Origin: Lactiplantibacillus herbarum
Lineage (GTDB): Bacteria; Bacillota; Bacilli; Lactobacillales; Lactobacillaceae
Assembly (NCBI RefSeq): GCF_001039045.1
Contig: NZ_LFEE01000043.1
Span: forward strand, 1-38,517
Length of the DNA stretch: 38,517 nucleotides
Direction of reading: 5' to 3'
Part shown: in pieces, positions 24,793-33,271 of the stretch
Numbering within the stretch: position 1 is the first letter of the stretch
Layout of the letters: each line of letters opens with the position of its first letter
The notes under the pieces: model-generated
Told to the model about the DNA's origin: nothing
Databases searched by the model: none
What the model saw: the letters and a program-made list of their open reading frames with translations, nothing else
Program-made: the position numbers and the translations under genes

Positions 24793-25749
24793 ATGTCAAT
24801 CGAACCAAGTCATGCTCAAGACGTCTGGAAAGATGTCGGTGAACACGTGCAATTTACTGTCTTAACCTTAAATCGTCAAGATCCACAACACGATCGTGAG
24901 GTTTTCCAAGAATTTGCGGATCGCTCCCAAGCGATTATTCGCTCACTACGTATTCGCGATGCGAAACCAGAAACTGGCACACAACTGAAAGTTAGCATCG
25001 GTATCAGTAGCGCAGCGTGGGACTATTTATTCCCTAACGCTCCTAAGCCTAAGGAATTAGAGACTTACACCACATTATCTGGGCCTAAATACACCATGCC
25101 CGCAACTGCCGGGGACCTCTTCTTCCACATCCGTGCTAGTAACGAAGCCGTTGTGTACGAATGCCAGACACAGTTCCAACGCGTCTTAGCACCCATCACG
25201 ACCGTCTTAGATGAAACTAAGGGTTTCCGTTACTTTGAAGGCCGCGCTATTATCGGCTTTATCGATGGGACTGAAGCACCCGCAGTTGAAGACGCCGCTG
25301 ACTATGCACTGGTTGGCGATGAAGATCCCCAATTCGAAAATGGTTCCTACGCCTTCGCCCAAAAATGGCAACACAACATGCCGGTCTGGGATCATATGCA
25401 CACTGAAGACCAAGAAAAAGCCGTTGGTCGTGAAAAATTCAGTGACTTTGAATTGGCTGATGCAGATAAATTTAAGAACGCCCACAACGTTGCATCTAAG
25501 TTAGAAGTTGACGGCGTTGAACAGAAAATTGTTCGGATGAACGTCCCATTTTCTGAACCTGCTGCTGGTAATACAGGAACTTATTTCATCGGTTACGCAC
25601 GTCACTGGACGGTTACTAAGGGCATGTTACAGAACATGCTTGATCAGAATGACTTCCTATTGACGTTCTCAAAGATTCTGTCTGGACAGGTCTTCTTCAT
25701 CCCATCACGCGACTTGTTGGCGCAGATTGCGGATGATGAATTTAAGTAA
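24793..25749 (+). CDS. DyP-type heme peroxidase
   Basis: About 318 residues from the ATG at 24793, which follows GGAGGGG; a longer frame to 24733 lacks a site. The distal motif GFIDG with Asp158 and the probable proximal heme ligand His231 (NAHNV) are those of dye-decolourising peroxidases (YfeX/EfeB clade, ferredoxin-like fold repeat). It has no Tat signal, so it is cytosolic, unlike EfeB. Possible jobs are peroxide detoxification or heme handling. L. plantarum does not make heme, so the enzyme would need an external supply. Confidence 0.9.
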   Translation: MSIEPSHAQDVWKDVGEHVQFTVLTLNRQDPQHDREVFQEFADRSQAIIRSLRIRDAKPETGTQLKVSIGISSAAWDYLFPNAPKPKELETYTTLSGPKYTMPATAGDLFFHIRASNEAVVYECQTQFQRVLAPITTVLDETKGFRYFEGRAIIGFIDGTEAPAVEDAADYALVGDEDPQFENGSYAFAQKWQHNMPVWDHMHTEDQEKAVGREKFSDFELADADKFKNAHNVASKLEVDGVEQKIVRMNVPFSEPAAGNTGTYFIGYARHWTVTKGMLQNMLDQNDFLLTFSKILSGQVFFIPSRDLLAQIADDEFK

Positions 25750-25751
25750 AT

Positions 25752-25879
25752 AGAGTGGGCCATCAGGCGGTTAGGGACCGAGCATAGCCTAGGAACAGTG
25801 ATGATTGCGCTTTTGGCAATCGTTGCCGTTCCGTAGCTAAGCGAAATGCCCTGCCTACTGGACCACGTTTCCACACTAA
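25752..25879 (+). repeat. Dispersed structured repeat, copy 3
   Basis: Begins AGAGTGGGCCATC two bases after the DyP stop codon and ends near CCACGTTTCCACACTAA. The core GAGCATAGCCTAGGAA is intact. The outer arms (GCCATCAGGC with GCCTACTGGAC) and an inner hairpin around TTGCGCTTTTGGCAA pair with some mismatches. Confidence 0.85.
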
Positions 25880-25891
25880 ATCTTGACACAT

Positions 25892-25937
25892 AAAAAGTCA
25901 GGTACCACAGCCAAACGGCTACGGTACCTGACTTTTT
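25892..25937. terminator. Bidirectional terminator between DyP and MFS genes
   Basis: AAAAAGTCAGGTACC (from 25892) pairs with GGTACCTGACTTTTT (to 25937), with an additional AGCC/GGCT pair in the loop. It ends both convergent units. Confidence 0.88.
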
Positions 25938-25962
25938 ATTTATATTCCAAACACTTACTTAT

Positions 25963-27288
25963 TTATTTTCGAGCAATATTAATGGCTGCCAAAACTGAAA
26001 TCAGCATCAATCCAGTCATAATCATCAACGCATGATTGTAAGCAATCACGGGACTAGCAATGCTAGCTGTCATCAGAGTAATGACTGATAGACCAACTGA
26101 GCTCCCAATCTGGTGGACCATGTTAACGACACCAGAAGCTGAACCGGCAATATCAGCATCGGTATTAGCAACACCAGCTACCGTCAATGGGCTCAGTGAG
26201 AAGCCTTGTCCAATCCCAATAATTACCATTGGAATGGCAATTGCAGTGACGTAACCCGCCCGAATCCCAACGATGGCGCCAAATAATAGCCCGACTAAGG
26301 TAATCAGCTCTCCGGCAATCAAAATCTGGTTATTCGTAAAGCGATTGTTCAGACGTGAAACTAACGTTGCAAAAATGAATTGAGGCACCGTTTCAGGTAA
26401 GAAGCCAAGCGCTGCCATTAATGGCGTAAAGTGGTAAACGTTTTGCATTGCTTGCGGTGTTAAGAAGAAGTAAGAGATCATTGCACCTAGGAAGAAGAAG
26501 CGGGCAATGTAAGCACTGCTACGTTCCCGATCCTTGAATAGTTTTAATGGCATCAATGGATCGCTAGCACGGTGTTCTTGCCAAATGAAAGCAGCTAGTA
26601 CGACTAACGCTAAGATAACTGTTAATACGGGATAACCCGCACCGTTAATTCCATAGACAAGGAGGATAATTCCGATAACGGAGAGAATGGCACCCAGCCA
26701 GTCTAACTTACCGCTGCTTTGATTACTTTCGGGAATAAACTTCAAGGTTAATAAGATCATGATAATTCCAATTGGCACATTTAATAAGAATCCTAAGCGC
26801 CATGTGGTGTAGCTTGCAATCAAGCCACCAATAACTAAGCCAAAACTAGCACCTAAACCACCAGTAGCACCGTAATAGACGATGGCCCGGGTCCGCATGT
26901 TTTCTTTGTAACTATCCATTAATAACGCTAACGTGGTTGGTGCTAGAATCGCTGAACCAATTCCTTGTAAAGCACGCATACCAATAATCATCGTGCCGCT
27001 AGTTGCTAACCCAACTAACAGTGAACCGATACTAAAAATCATTAAGCCAATCAGGAAAACTTTGCGCCGACCAAAGACATCTCCGGCCCGACCACCAAGC
27101 ATCAGTAACCCACCAAATGTCAGTGCGTAAGCATTCGTCACCCATGATAAGGCTTGGGTGGACAGATTTAAGTCCGCTGCAATCTTAACCGTACTGGTAA
27201 ACACAATTGAATTATCCAATAAAATCATAAAGTAACTAATCAAGATAATTGGTAAAATAATTCCAAATCTTTGTTGTTTTTCATTCAT
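25963..27288 (-). CDS. MFS drug transporter, 14-TMS (EmrB/QacA) family
   Basis: About 441 residues with some 14 hydrophobic segments. Motifs of the DHA2 family are visible: LDNSIVFTS (motif D1), GGRAGDVFGRRKVF (motif A) and the glycine-rich motif C region GATGGLGASFGLVIGG. Such pumps export drugs, dyes or biocides with protons. The ATG at 27288 follows GAGGA. The promoter carries the same MerR-type operator as the merR gene 0.3 kb upstream, so its expression is probably induced by a toxic ligand through that regulator. Confidence 0.9.
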   Translation of the reverse strand: MNEKQQRFGIILPIILISYFMILLDNSIVFTSTVKIAADLNLSTQALSWVTNAYALTFGGLLMLGGRAGDVFGRRKVFLIGLMIFSIGSLLVGLATSGTMIIGMRALQGIGSAILAPTTLALLMDSYKENMRTRAIVYYGATGGLGASFGLVIGGLIASYTTWRLGFLLNVPIGIIMILLTLKFIPESNQSSGKLDWLGAILSVIGIILLVYGINGAGYPVLTVILALVVLAAFIWQEHRASDPLMPLKLFKDRERSSAYIARFFFLGAMISYFFLTPQAMQNVYHFTPLMAALGFLPETVPQFIFATLVSRLNNRFTNNQILIAGELITLVGLLFGAIVGIRAGYVTAIAIPMVIIGIGQGFSLSPLTVAGVANTDADIAGSASGVVNMVHQIGSSVGLSVITLMTASIASPVIAYNHALMIMTGLMLISVLAAINIARK

Positions 27289-27319
27289 TTTTTCGTCCTC
27301 AACCTTTATTGATAACAAC

Positions 27320-27350
27320 AGTCTATTACCTTGAAGTAACTTTAAGGCAA
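27320..27350 (-). promoter_or_regulatory. MerR-type promoter/operator of the MFS gene
   Basis: On the minus strand TTGCCT (27350-27345) and TAGACT (27325-27320) are 19 bp apart. The spacer is filled by the near-perfect palindrome CCTTGAAGTAACTTTAAGG (27329-27347). An elongated 19-bp spacer with an operator inside it is the signature of MerR-activated promoters. Confidence 0.8.
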
Positions 27351-27387
27351 GGGCTATTTTGAAAAAAGTTTATTTATTTTCAAAACA

Positions 27388-27513
27388 AGAGTGCGCTAGC
27401 AGGCGAGTAGGGACTGAGCATAGCCTAGGAAAAGTGACAATTGCGCTCTTGGCAATCATTGCTGTTCCGTAGCTAAGCGGAACAAACTGCCTTATAAGCC
27501 ACGTTTTGACTAT
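27388..27513 (+). repeat. Dispersed structured repeat, copy 4
   Basis: Begins AGAGTGCGCTAGCAGGC and ends CCACGTTTTGACTATT. The core GAGCATAGCCTAGGAA is intact and the inner hairpin GTGACAATTGCGCTCTTGGC... is kept. The right outer arm (ACTGCCTTATAAGCC) has drifted and pairs poorly with the left. It lies between the merR terminator and the MFS promoter, both on the minus strand. Confidence 0.8.
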
Positions 27514-27530
27514 TTAACATCTATAACACT

Positions 27531-27562
27531 AAAAAAAGGCTGCGGTAAGCTCCGCAGTCCTT
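27531..27562 (-). terminator. Terminator of merR
   Basis: On the minus strand GGACTGCGG pairs with CCGCAGCC and a run of T residues follows. It separates merR from the MFS gene, so they are transcribed separately. Confidence 0.85.
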
Positions 27563-27575
27563 CTCATTACTATAA

Positions 27576-27977
27576 TTAGGCCTGATCATGTTGGCGTTCA
27601 AGTGCCCGTAGTTCGTCTTCCGTCTGCTGCATATGATCATCGTAATGATCTAACTTGAAGTGCAAGTGATCAATGGCCGCCTGCATATCATCACGCTTTT
27701 CTTCCATTTCTTCCAACTGAGTTTTCAGTAAACTGATCTGTTCGTTAGTATTATCTTCCTGCGCGTCAAATAACTGGATATAACGCCGCAAATTTTCAAT
27801 CGTCATTCCAGCTGCCCGCATCTGCCGTACAAAGGTAATTCGGCGAATAATTCGATCATCAATTTCACGGTTCCCCGTTTCACTTCGATCAATTTCTGGA
27901 ATCAGGCCTTCCTTTTCGTAATAGCGAATCGCTGCTGAAGAGACACCCGTTTGCTCACTAGCTTGTTTAATATTCAT
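27576..27977 (-). CDS. MerR-family regulator (BmrR/TipAL-like small type)
   Basis: A 133-residue protein. The MerR winged helix is complete: MNIKQASEQTGVSSAAIRYYEKEGLIP, then RTITFVRQMRAAGMTIENLRRYI-like helices, followed by a long coiled coil (about residues 80-130) for dimerisation. There is no Cys-based metal site and no large drug domain, so the inducer is not evident. It binds, by inference, the 19-bp palindrome found in its own promoter and in that of the MFS pump. GGAGG precedes the ATG. Confidence 0.92.
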   Translation of the reverse strand: MNIKQASEQTGVSSAAIRYYEKEGLIPEIDRSETGNREIDDRIIRRITFVRQMRAAGMTIENLRRYIQLFDAQEDNTNEQISLLKTQLEEMEEKRDDMQAAIDHLHFKLDHYDDHMQQTEDELRALERQHDQA

Positions 27978-28021
27978 GTTTGACCTCCATCTTAATTATG
28001 ATTACATACTTAACAAAATTC

Positions 28022-28052
28022 ATTGTAGCCCCTTGAAGTAACTTCAAGGCAA
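28022..28052 (-). promoter_or_regulatory. merR autoregulated promoter with perfect palindrome
   Basis: On the minus strand TTGCCT (28052-28047) and TACAAT (28027-28022) are 19 bp apart. CCTTGAAGTAACTTCAAGG (28031-28049), a perfect 9+1+9 palindrome, fills the spacer. It differs by one base from the MFS operator. Confidence 0.85.
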
Positions 28053-28163
28053 CCACCTTGATTAATTTTTTTAAAATTGAATAACCCACCTTAAGTTAAC
28101 CACCCAACTGACGACTAACATCTGCTATAGTAGAAGCAAACAGCTGGCTGGGAGGCTAAACAC

Positions 28164-28877
28164 ATGGCAAATCGATATTTACATAATGTTCAGGGATTAT
28201 TTGATACAATTGCGCCAAACTACGATCGTATGAATAACGTTATCAGTCTAGGAACCCACCGTCACTGGCGTAAACAGACGATGGCGCGTATTCACCTAGC
28301 TCCTGACGCGCACGCCCTCGACCTGTGTTGTGGAACTGGGGATTGGACGATTGCTGTTGCTAAAACCTTACAGGCACCTGGCGAAGTGATTGGCTTCGAC
28401 TTTTCAGCACCAATGCTCGGAATAGCCCAGAAAAAAGTTCAGCAGCAACACGTTGCTGATCGAGTTTGGTTGCGCCGTGGCAACGCCATGCACCTGCCAT
28501 TTAAGGATAACACGTTCGACTTAGTTACCATTGGCTTCGGTCTCCGCAACTTGCCCGACAAACAGCGGGCACTCGCCGAAATCTACCGCGTTTTAAAGCC
28601 TGGCGCTCAACTAGTCTGTCTTGAAACGTCCCAACCAGACCAACCACTAATCAAACCAGTCTGGCAGTGGTATTTTACCAAAGTCGTACCATTATTAGGG
28701 CGGCTGTACGCTCATCAATATCAAGAATACTCCTACTTACAAGAAACCACCCGCCACTTCGCTAGTTATCAGCAGTTAGCCCACATGTTTGAACAAGCTG
28801 GCTTTCAAGACGTGCACTACCAACGCTTCAACTTTGGGGCTGCCGCTGCGCATTTTGGCACTAAGGCGGTGAAGTAA
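28164..28877 (+). CDS. ubiE: Demethylmenaquinone methyltransferase
   Basis: A 237-residue class I SAM methyltransferase of the UbiE/MenG family, which makes the last step of menaquinone synthesis. Signatures are FDTIAPNYDRMNNVISLGTHRHWR, the SAM loop LDLCCGTGDWT and GFGLRNLPDK. L. plantarum is known to respire only when heme and a menaquinone source are supplied, so this enzyme would process imported or partial precursors. No other men genes are near. GGGAGG precedes the ATG. It overlaps the next gene by one base (TAATG). Confidence 0.92.
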   Translation: MANRYLHNVQGLFDTIAPNYDRMNNVISLGTHRHWRKQTMARIHLAPDAHALDLCCGTGDWTIAVAKTLQAPGEVIGFDFSAPMLGIAQKKVQQQHVADRVWLRRGNAMHLPFKDNTFDLVTIGFGLRNLPDKQRALAEIYRVLKPGAQLVCLETSQPDQPLIKPVWQWYFTKVVPLLGRLYAHQYQEYSYLQETTRHFASYQQLAHMFEQAGFQDVHYQRFNFGAAAAHFGTKAVK

Positions 28878-29572
28878 TGGACACTTTAACTGCGTTTAAC
28901 CAATGTTTGGCTTGGTTAACTGAGGCTACCCCATTACCAGCCAAGGTTGACGGGCTCGTTCTCTGCGGCAATAGCGTGCCAGTAACTGCAACGATCGCTA
29001 GTCAATTGGCTCAATACTACCAACTACCGACGATTATCATTGCCGGTGGGATTGGTCACGCCACTAAATACTTACGTCAAAATTTGCACGTTGAAAATGA
29101 CTTAAGCGAAGCCCAAATGATGGCTGAATTAGTTCGCCATGGTGGCTATCAAGGTGAAATTCAGCTCGATCAGACTTCCACTAATACTGGCAGTAATGCG
29201 ACCAACGCACGCGATTTGGCGCCAAACACGTGGCAGCATGTGCTCCTAGTGCAGGATCCGCTGCTTGCACGCCGAACAGCCTTAACCTTCAGCGCTAACT
29301 GGGATTCAAGCATCCAATTGAGCCGCTACCAGCCAGATTCGCTGCAATTGGCGACACTACAGCCATTTCAATTAACGACACAACAATATCAGAATGCTTG
29401 GCCAGCCGCCTACTTTACTGAACTATTACTAGGTGAATTGCAACGATTGGCTGACACGCCCACCGGTTACGGCCCTAACGGCAAGGGCTTCATCCCCCAC
29501 GTTGAAATTCCAGCAACCGTCATGACTGCTTTTGACTTTTTGCAAAACCAATCATTAAATCGGCAACGTTAA
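28877..29572 (+). CDS. YdcF-like (DUF218) protein
   Basis: A 231-residue soluble protein with the DUF218 fold markers: LVLCGNSVPV (strand and loop), IIIAGGIGHAT, SEAQMMAELV and DQTSTNTGSNATNARDL. E. coli YdcF of this family binds SAM, but its activity is unknown. It has no membrane segment, unlike SanA/ElyC relatives. The ATG overlaps the ubiE stop by one base, so both genes are translationally coupled. A structured repeat starts about 5 nt after its stop. Confidence 0.85.
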   Translation: MDTLTAFNQCLAWLTEATPLPAKVDGLVLCGNSVPVTATIASQLAQYYQLPTIIIAGGIGHATKYLRQNLHVENDLSEAQMMAELVRHGGYQGEIQLDQTSTNTGSNATNARDLAPNTWQHVLLVQDPLLARRTALTFSANWDSSIQLSRYQPDSLQLATLQPFQLTTQQYQNAWPAAYFTELLLGELQRLADTPTGYGPNGKGFIPHVEIPATVMTAFDFLQNQSLNRQR

Positions 29573-29577
29573 AATCA

Positions 29578-29709
29578 AGAGTGGGACAAAAGGCGGGTTG
29601 CTACCGAGCATAGCCTAGGAATACGAATGATTGTGTATTTTCAATCGTTTGTATTCTTTATGCAACCGAGCGGAGGGAGCAGCCTTTTGGCCCACGTTTC
29701 GACTGTAAA
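29578..29709 (+). repeat. Dispersed structured repeat, copy 5
   Basis: Begins AGAGTGGGACAAAAGGCGGG and ends CCCACGTTTCGACTGTAA. The arms GACAAAAGGC / GCCTTTTGGCC pair, and the inner hairpin AATACGAATGATTG / CAATCGTTTGTATT closes on a loop of about 6 nt. It is nearly identical to copy 7 (about seven differences by eye), and both are followed by a similar GTTTGGG...CCCAAAC terminator. Confidence 0.9.
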
Positions 29710-29723
29710 CATTGGAAGATAAA

Positions 29724-29757
29724 AAATAGAGTTTGGGGATTGTCCCAAACTCTATTT
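29724..29757. terminator. Terminator between ydcF-like and SGNH genes
   Basis: AAATAGAGTTTGGG (29724-29737) pairs with CCCAAACTCTATTT (29744-29757), bidirectional. Confidence 0.88.
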
Positions 29758-29760
29758 AAT

Positions 29761-30729
29761 TTATTCAAAAATCTCAGGATATTTATTTCGTAAGGCTTGA
29801 GCTAACTGAGTTCCGGCCACTTGTGACCCTGCCAAATCTGGGTGCGTATAATCCGTCGTACTAGGTTGCCAATCCGCAGTTTCAATCAGGTCAATCTGCA
29901 TAAACTCCGCCACTACCAAGCGAACAACTCGGTCAAAACATTGGTTAAACGGAATCATGACGGCTAAGCGGCTATTGGGATACAGCGTTTGGACTTGATT
30001 TAAAAAGTTCCGCAACAGAATAGTGAAACTATCTGCCGATTCAATCCGATCATTACTCCCAACATTAATTAAGACAAGGTCGGTTGGCATTGGTTCCCAC
30101 GGAGTCTCAAAATCAATGGCAGTCAAAGAGTCCGGCAATGGTGGCACGCCACCCGTTCCCGACTTATTTAATCCAACCGCACTATAAGCAATACGAACAT
30201 TGCGAGCGTCTAATAAATCACTAGCAATGGCCGCATAGTTAGCTTCGCCGCGATAATCCTCAGCCGGTTGGCGACCCGCGACCCAACACCCCGCCGTAAT
30301 TGAATCTCCGATAAATGTCAAACTATGTTGTCCTAATTGTACAGGACGAAGCTCACCATCCGTCTTTAACGCTTGCACCGCAAAACCAACGTTCTGAGTC
30401 CACACCTGATCCGCATCCGTATTACCACTCAAGACCAGCCGAACAATGTGTGGCCGGCCATCAAACGTTAACTGAATTGGCGCAGCTGTCACAGTCTGAC
30501 GTTGATATGGCAATCCATCGATCTGAATCGCAACCCAACTAGGTAAAGCTTTAGCTAATTCCAGCATCGTAATACGTACATAACTAGCATCCGTCACTTG
30601 AAACCACATCTCAGCACCAAGATTCGTGCTATACATCACCTGTTGATCTGCAATCGTTTTAACGGTCCAGCGACCTTGAAAATAAGCCGGCATTAGTGAC
30701 TGATTTGCCTGAATAAATTGATACCGCAC
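29761..30729 (-). CDS. SGNH/GDSL-type esterase with N-terminal beta-sandwich (CE2-like)
   Basis: About 322 residues. The N-terminal 130 residues look like a jelly-roll domain and the rest is an SGNH hydrolase: block I GDSITAG (nucleophile Ser143), block III NVGSNDR, and the catalytic Asp-His pair DYTHPD (Asp293, His296). This order is that of carbohydrate esterase family 2, deacetylases of acetylated sugars or polysaccharides. It has no signal peptide, so cytosolic substrates are likely. The GTG at 30729 has GGAGG 8 nt upstream; the ATG at 30744 overlaps that site and is rejected. Confidence 0.85.
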   Translation of the reverse strand: MRYQFIQANQSLMPAYFQGRWTVKTIADQQVMYSTNLGAEMWFQVTDASYVRITMLELAKALPSWVAIQIDGLPYQRQTVTAAPIQLTFDGRPHIVRLVLSGNTDADQVWTQNVGFAVQALKTDGELRPVQLGQHSLTFIGDSITAGCWVAGRQPAEDYRGEANYAAIASDLLDARNVRIAYSAVGLNKSGTGGVPPLPDSLTAIDFETPWEPMPTDLVLINVGSNDRIESADSFTILLRNFLNQVQTLYPNSRLAVMIPFNQCFDRVVRLVVAEFMQIDLIETADWQPSTTDYTHPDLAGSQVAGTQLAQALRNKYPEIFE

Positions 30730-30792
30730 GTTATTTACCTCCATATATAAGAATCCTTACAACTCAATTACCCTTACCTGAACTTGCCAAAA

Positions 30793-30835
30793 CTTGACGA
30801 CTATCAAGTTGCTATCAGAACTGACTAGCTATACT
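30793..30835 (+). promoter_or_regulatory. FNR/FLP box and -10 element of the P-type ATPase gene
   Basis: CTTGACGACTATCAAG (30793-30808) matches the FNR-type pattern TTGA-N6-TCAA. TATACT (30830-30835) begins 21 nt after it. With a start about 7 nt past the -10, the box is centred near -41.5, the place of a class II activator site. No good -35 box exists, as expected for an activated promoter. Confidence 0.72.
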
Positions 30836-30869
30836 GAGGTCAACAAATCATATAAGGGGTCGAATTCCT

Positions 30870-32759
30870 ATGAAATTACAACAATTTCTAACTAAACATA
30901 CTAACCAAATCACACTACTCACTGGTATCCTAATCATTCTCGGACTACTCAGCAAGTTCCTCTTCCATTATACGCTCGGCTATCAAATCATTCTTGCTAG
31001 CGCTTCGATTATCGCAGCTTTCCCTATTGCTACTCGAGCTATTAGCGCCCTCCGTAACGGCGTTTTTAGCATTGAATTACTAGTCAGCATCGCGGTAATT
31101 GGTGCTTTCATCATTGGTGAATTCAATGAATCTGCCATCGTCACCTTTCTCTTTCTATTCGGTTCCTACCTTGAAAGTAAGACGCTACAAAAGACCCGTA
31201 CGGCTATCAAGGGTTTGACCGAATTATCACCCACTACTGCCACAGTTGTCACCGCTGATGGCAACGTAGAAATCCCCGTAGATGATGTCAGTAAGGGCGC
31301 AATTGTACTAGTTAAGACCGGTGGACAAGTTCCAGTTGATGGCGTCGTCGTGGAAGGATCCGGTTACCTCAACGAGGCTTCAATTACTGGCGAAGCCCGT
31401 CAGATCAGCAAAAAACCTCAAGACACCGTCTACTCTGGCACGATGGTCGCAAACGGCTACTTAAAGATCAGGGCGACTCAGATCGGTGATGACACGGTTT
31501 TTGCCAAAATCATCGAACTAGTCGAAGAAGCACAGGACACTAAATCCAAGGCCGAAAAATTCATCGACCACTTTGCCCAGTATTATACGCCCTCCGTCCT
31601 CGTTTTAGCAGTTTTAGTCTTCGCCTTCACGCGTGACTTCCGACTGGCTATTACTGTCCTCGTTCTCGGTTGCCCAGGTGCACTAGTTATTGGCGCTCCA
31701 GTCTCTAACGTCGCCGGTATTGGCAATGGTGCTAAACGCGGCATCTTGATCAAAGGTGGCGAGGTAATCGACACTTTTGCAAAAGTCGACACCCTTGTTT
31801 TTGATAAAACGGGGACACTGACGACTGGGAATGCCGCGGTCACTACCGTACATTCCTATACAGCTGATTCTGATGACCAACTGGCAATCGCCGCAGCCCT
31901 TGAAAGTACCTCTGATCACCCATTAGCTCGCGCAATCAGTAGCTACGCAGAACAGCACCCAGTTGGCCTGACACCAATCTTAACCGCTACTGATACCATT
32001 AAAGGTCAAGGGATGTCCGCCCAAGTCGGCACCCACAGCATTTTCATTGGCAATCAAAAACTATTAGCGGCTCATATGATTCAACTTAATCAAGTACAAG
32101 CTCACGATTTGAAACAGTTACAACGGGCTGGCCAGTCCACAGTTATCATGGCCGTCGATAACCAAGTGCAACTCATTTTTGGCATTGCGGACACCTTACG
32201 TCCAGCGGTTAAGGAGGCCCTGGCTGCTTTAAAAAATCAGGGTATCAAACACCTCGTGATGCTGACTGGTGATAATCAGGTAACCGCTCAGACAGTGGCT
32301 AACCAGTTAAATCTTGACGAAGTCCACGCCAACTTATTACCAGCTGAAAAAGCAACTTATGTTCAACAACTCAAAGCAGCCGGTCAAACGGTCGCATTCA
32401 TTGGGGACGGTATTAACGACAGTCCGGCCATTGCTAACGCCGATATCGGTATTGCAATGGGGAGTGGAACCGATGTTGCCATTGATACTTCGGACGTTGT
32501 TTTAATGCAGTCTAGCTTCCCTGCTCTAGCTCACTCCCACGCTTTAGCCAAACAGACCGTCCGCAATACCCGCGAAAATATCTTCATCGCAATTGCAACG
32601 GTCGTCTTCCTATTAATCGGTCTGATTGTTGGTTACATCTACATGGCAAGTGGCATGTTCGTTCATGAAGCTAGTATTCTCGTCGTTATTTTTAATGCAA
32701 TGCGCTTGATCAATTTCCAGACTAAGTTCGACAAACGGCTATCAGTGACAATTGCTTAA
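30870..32759 (+). CDS. P1B-type metal-transporting ATPase with atypical CPG motif
   Basis: A 629-residue P-type ATPase. It has TGEAR in the actuator domain, the phosphorylated Asp312 in DKTGTLTTG, SDHPLARAI (His-Pro of P1B pumps), TGDNQVTAQ and GDGINDSPAI. The transmembrane metal motif reads Cys268-Pro-Gly instead of CPC, CPH or SPC. The last helices carry HEASILVVIFNAMRL, like the HEG-type site of P1B-4 pumps. There is no N-terminal HMA domain. Substrate is uncertain (Zn, Cd, Co, Fe or Cu are all possible). A GGGG site precedes the ATG, and expression is probably controlled by the FNR-type box upstream. Confidence 0.88.
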   Translation: MKLQQFLTKHTNQITLLTGILIILGLLSKFLFHYTLGYQIILASASIIAAFPIATRAISALRNGVFSIELLVSIAVIGAFIIGEFNESAIVTFLFLFGSYLESKTLQKTRTAIKGLTELSPTTATVVTADGNVEIPVDDVSKGAIVLVKTGGQVPVDGVVVEGSGYLNEASITGEARQISKKPQDTVYSGTMVANGYLKIRATQIGDDTVFAKIIELVEEAQDTKSKAEKFIDHFAQYYTPSVLVLAVLVFAFTRDFRLAITVLVLGCPGALVIGAPVSNVAGIGNGAKRGILIKGGEVIDTFAKVDTLVFDKTGTLTTGNAAVTTVHSYTADSDDQLAIAAALESTSDHPLARAISSYAEQHPVGLTPILTATDTIKGQGMSAQVGTHSIFIGNQKLLAAHMIQLNQVQAHDLKQLQRAGQSTVIMAVDNQVQLIFGIADTLRPAVKEALAALKNQGIKHLVMLTGDNQVTAQTVANQLNLDEVHANLLPAEKATYVQQLKAAGQTVAFIGDGINDSPAIANADIGIAMGSGTDVAIDTSDVVLMQSSFPALAHSHALAKQTVRNTRENIFIAIATVVFLLIGLIVGYIYMASGMFVHEASILVVIFNAMRLINFQTKFDKRLSVTIA

Positions 32760-32874
32760 CAAGCCACACAATATACCCGTATCCGTATCAGCCTAGTTTT
32801 TCACTATTTATACTGTTAAATTAGTGATTTGGATATTACTATCGACATGATATGAACGGAAACGAGCTTAAAAA

Positions 32875-32903
32875 TTGATTTATCATACCTACGGGGGTAT
32901 ATT
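32875..32903 (+). promoter_or_regulatory. Promoter of the thioredoxin operon with CsoR-type operator
   Basis: TTGATT (32875-32880) and TATATT (32898-32903) are 17 bp apart. ATACCTACGGGGGTAT (32885-32900) fills the spacer and enters the -10 box. The ATACC...GGTAT arms with a central G tract are the usual operator style of CsoR/CstR/RcnR-family repressors, one of which is encoded as the second gene. Confidence 0.72.
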
Positions 32904-32934
32904 AGTGACAATCAAATCTATCAGGAGGCTCCTT

Positions 32935-33255
32935 ATGATTAAAGAAATCCACGATCAAGACTTTGCAAAAGAAACAGATACGGGAATTGCCGTTGTCGAT
33001 TTTCGGGCTGACTGGTGCCCACCTTGTCGCATGATGGACCCCATCTTAAAATCACTGTCTGAAGACCCCGCCTACAAAGACCAGGTTAACTTTGTTTCTT
33101 TGAACATTGATAACGACAAGGACGTCGCTACTCAATTTCAAGTTCAAGGAATTCCAACGTTCTTGATCAAAAAGGACGGCCAAGTGGTTAGTCACATGGT
33201 AGGCGCACGGCCCAAACCTGACTTTGAGGCTGAACTCAAAAAGGCCTTGGCCTAA
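32935..33255 (+). CDS. trxA: Thioredoxin
   Basis: A 106-residue thioredoxin fold protein with the redox motif Cys28-Pro-Pro-Cys31 (WCPPC, a variant of WCGPC), the buried Asp of VVDFRADW and the cis-Pro loop GIPTF. AGGAGG precedes the ATG at 32935; the longer frame from 32875 runs through the promoter. The next gene, 16 nt later, is a CsoR/CstR-like repressor, so this is a dedicated thioredoxin under thiol- or metal-responsive control rather than the housekeeping one. L. plantarum is known to have more than one trx gene. Confidence 0.92.
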   Translation: MIKEIHDQDFAKETDTGIAVVDFRADWCPPCRMMDPILKSLSEDPAYKDQVNFVSLNIDNDKDVATQFQVQGIPTFLIKKDGQVVSHMVGARPKPDFEAELKKALA

Positions 33256-33271
33256 CTAGGAGGGCTGACCG

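Noticed and set aside
28164-29572. A menaquinone biosynthesis cluster around ubiE
   Set aside because: The partner gene is a DUF218 protein and no other men gene is nearby.
32764-32830. Second CsoR-like operator (ATACCCGTATCCGTAT) or terminator after the ATPase gene
   Set aside because: It lacks the GGTAT arm, and the nearby TCACTATTTA/TAAATTAGTGA hairpin has no T run; too weak to call.
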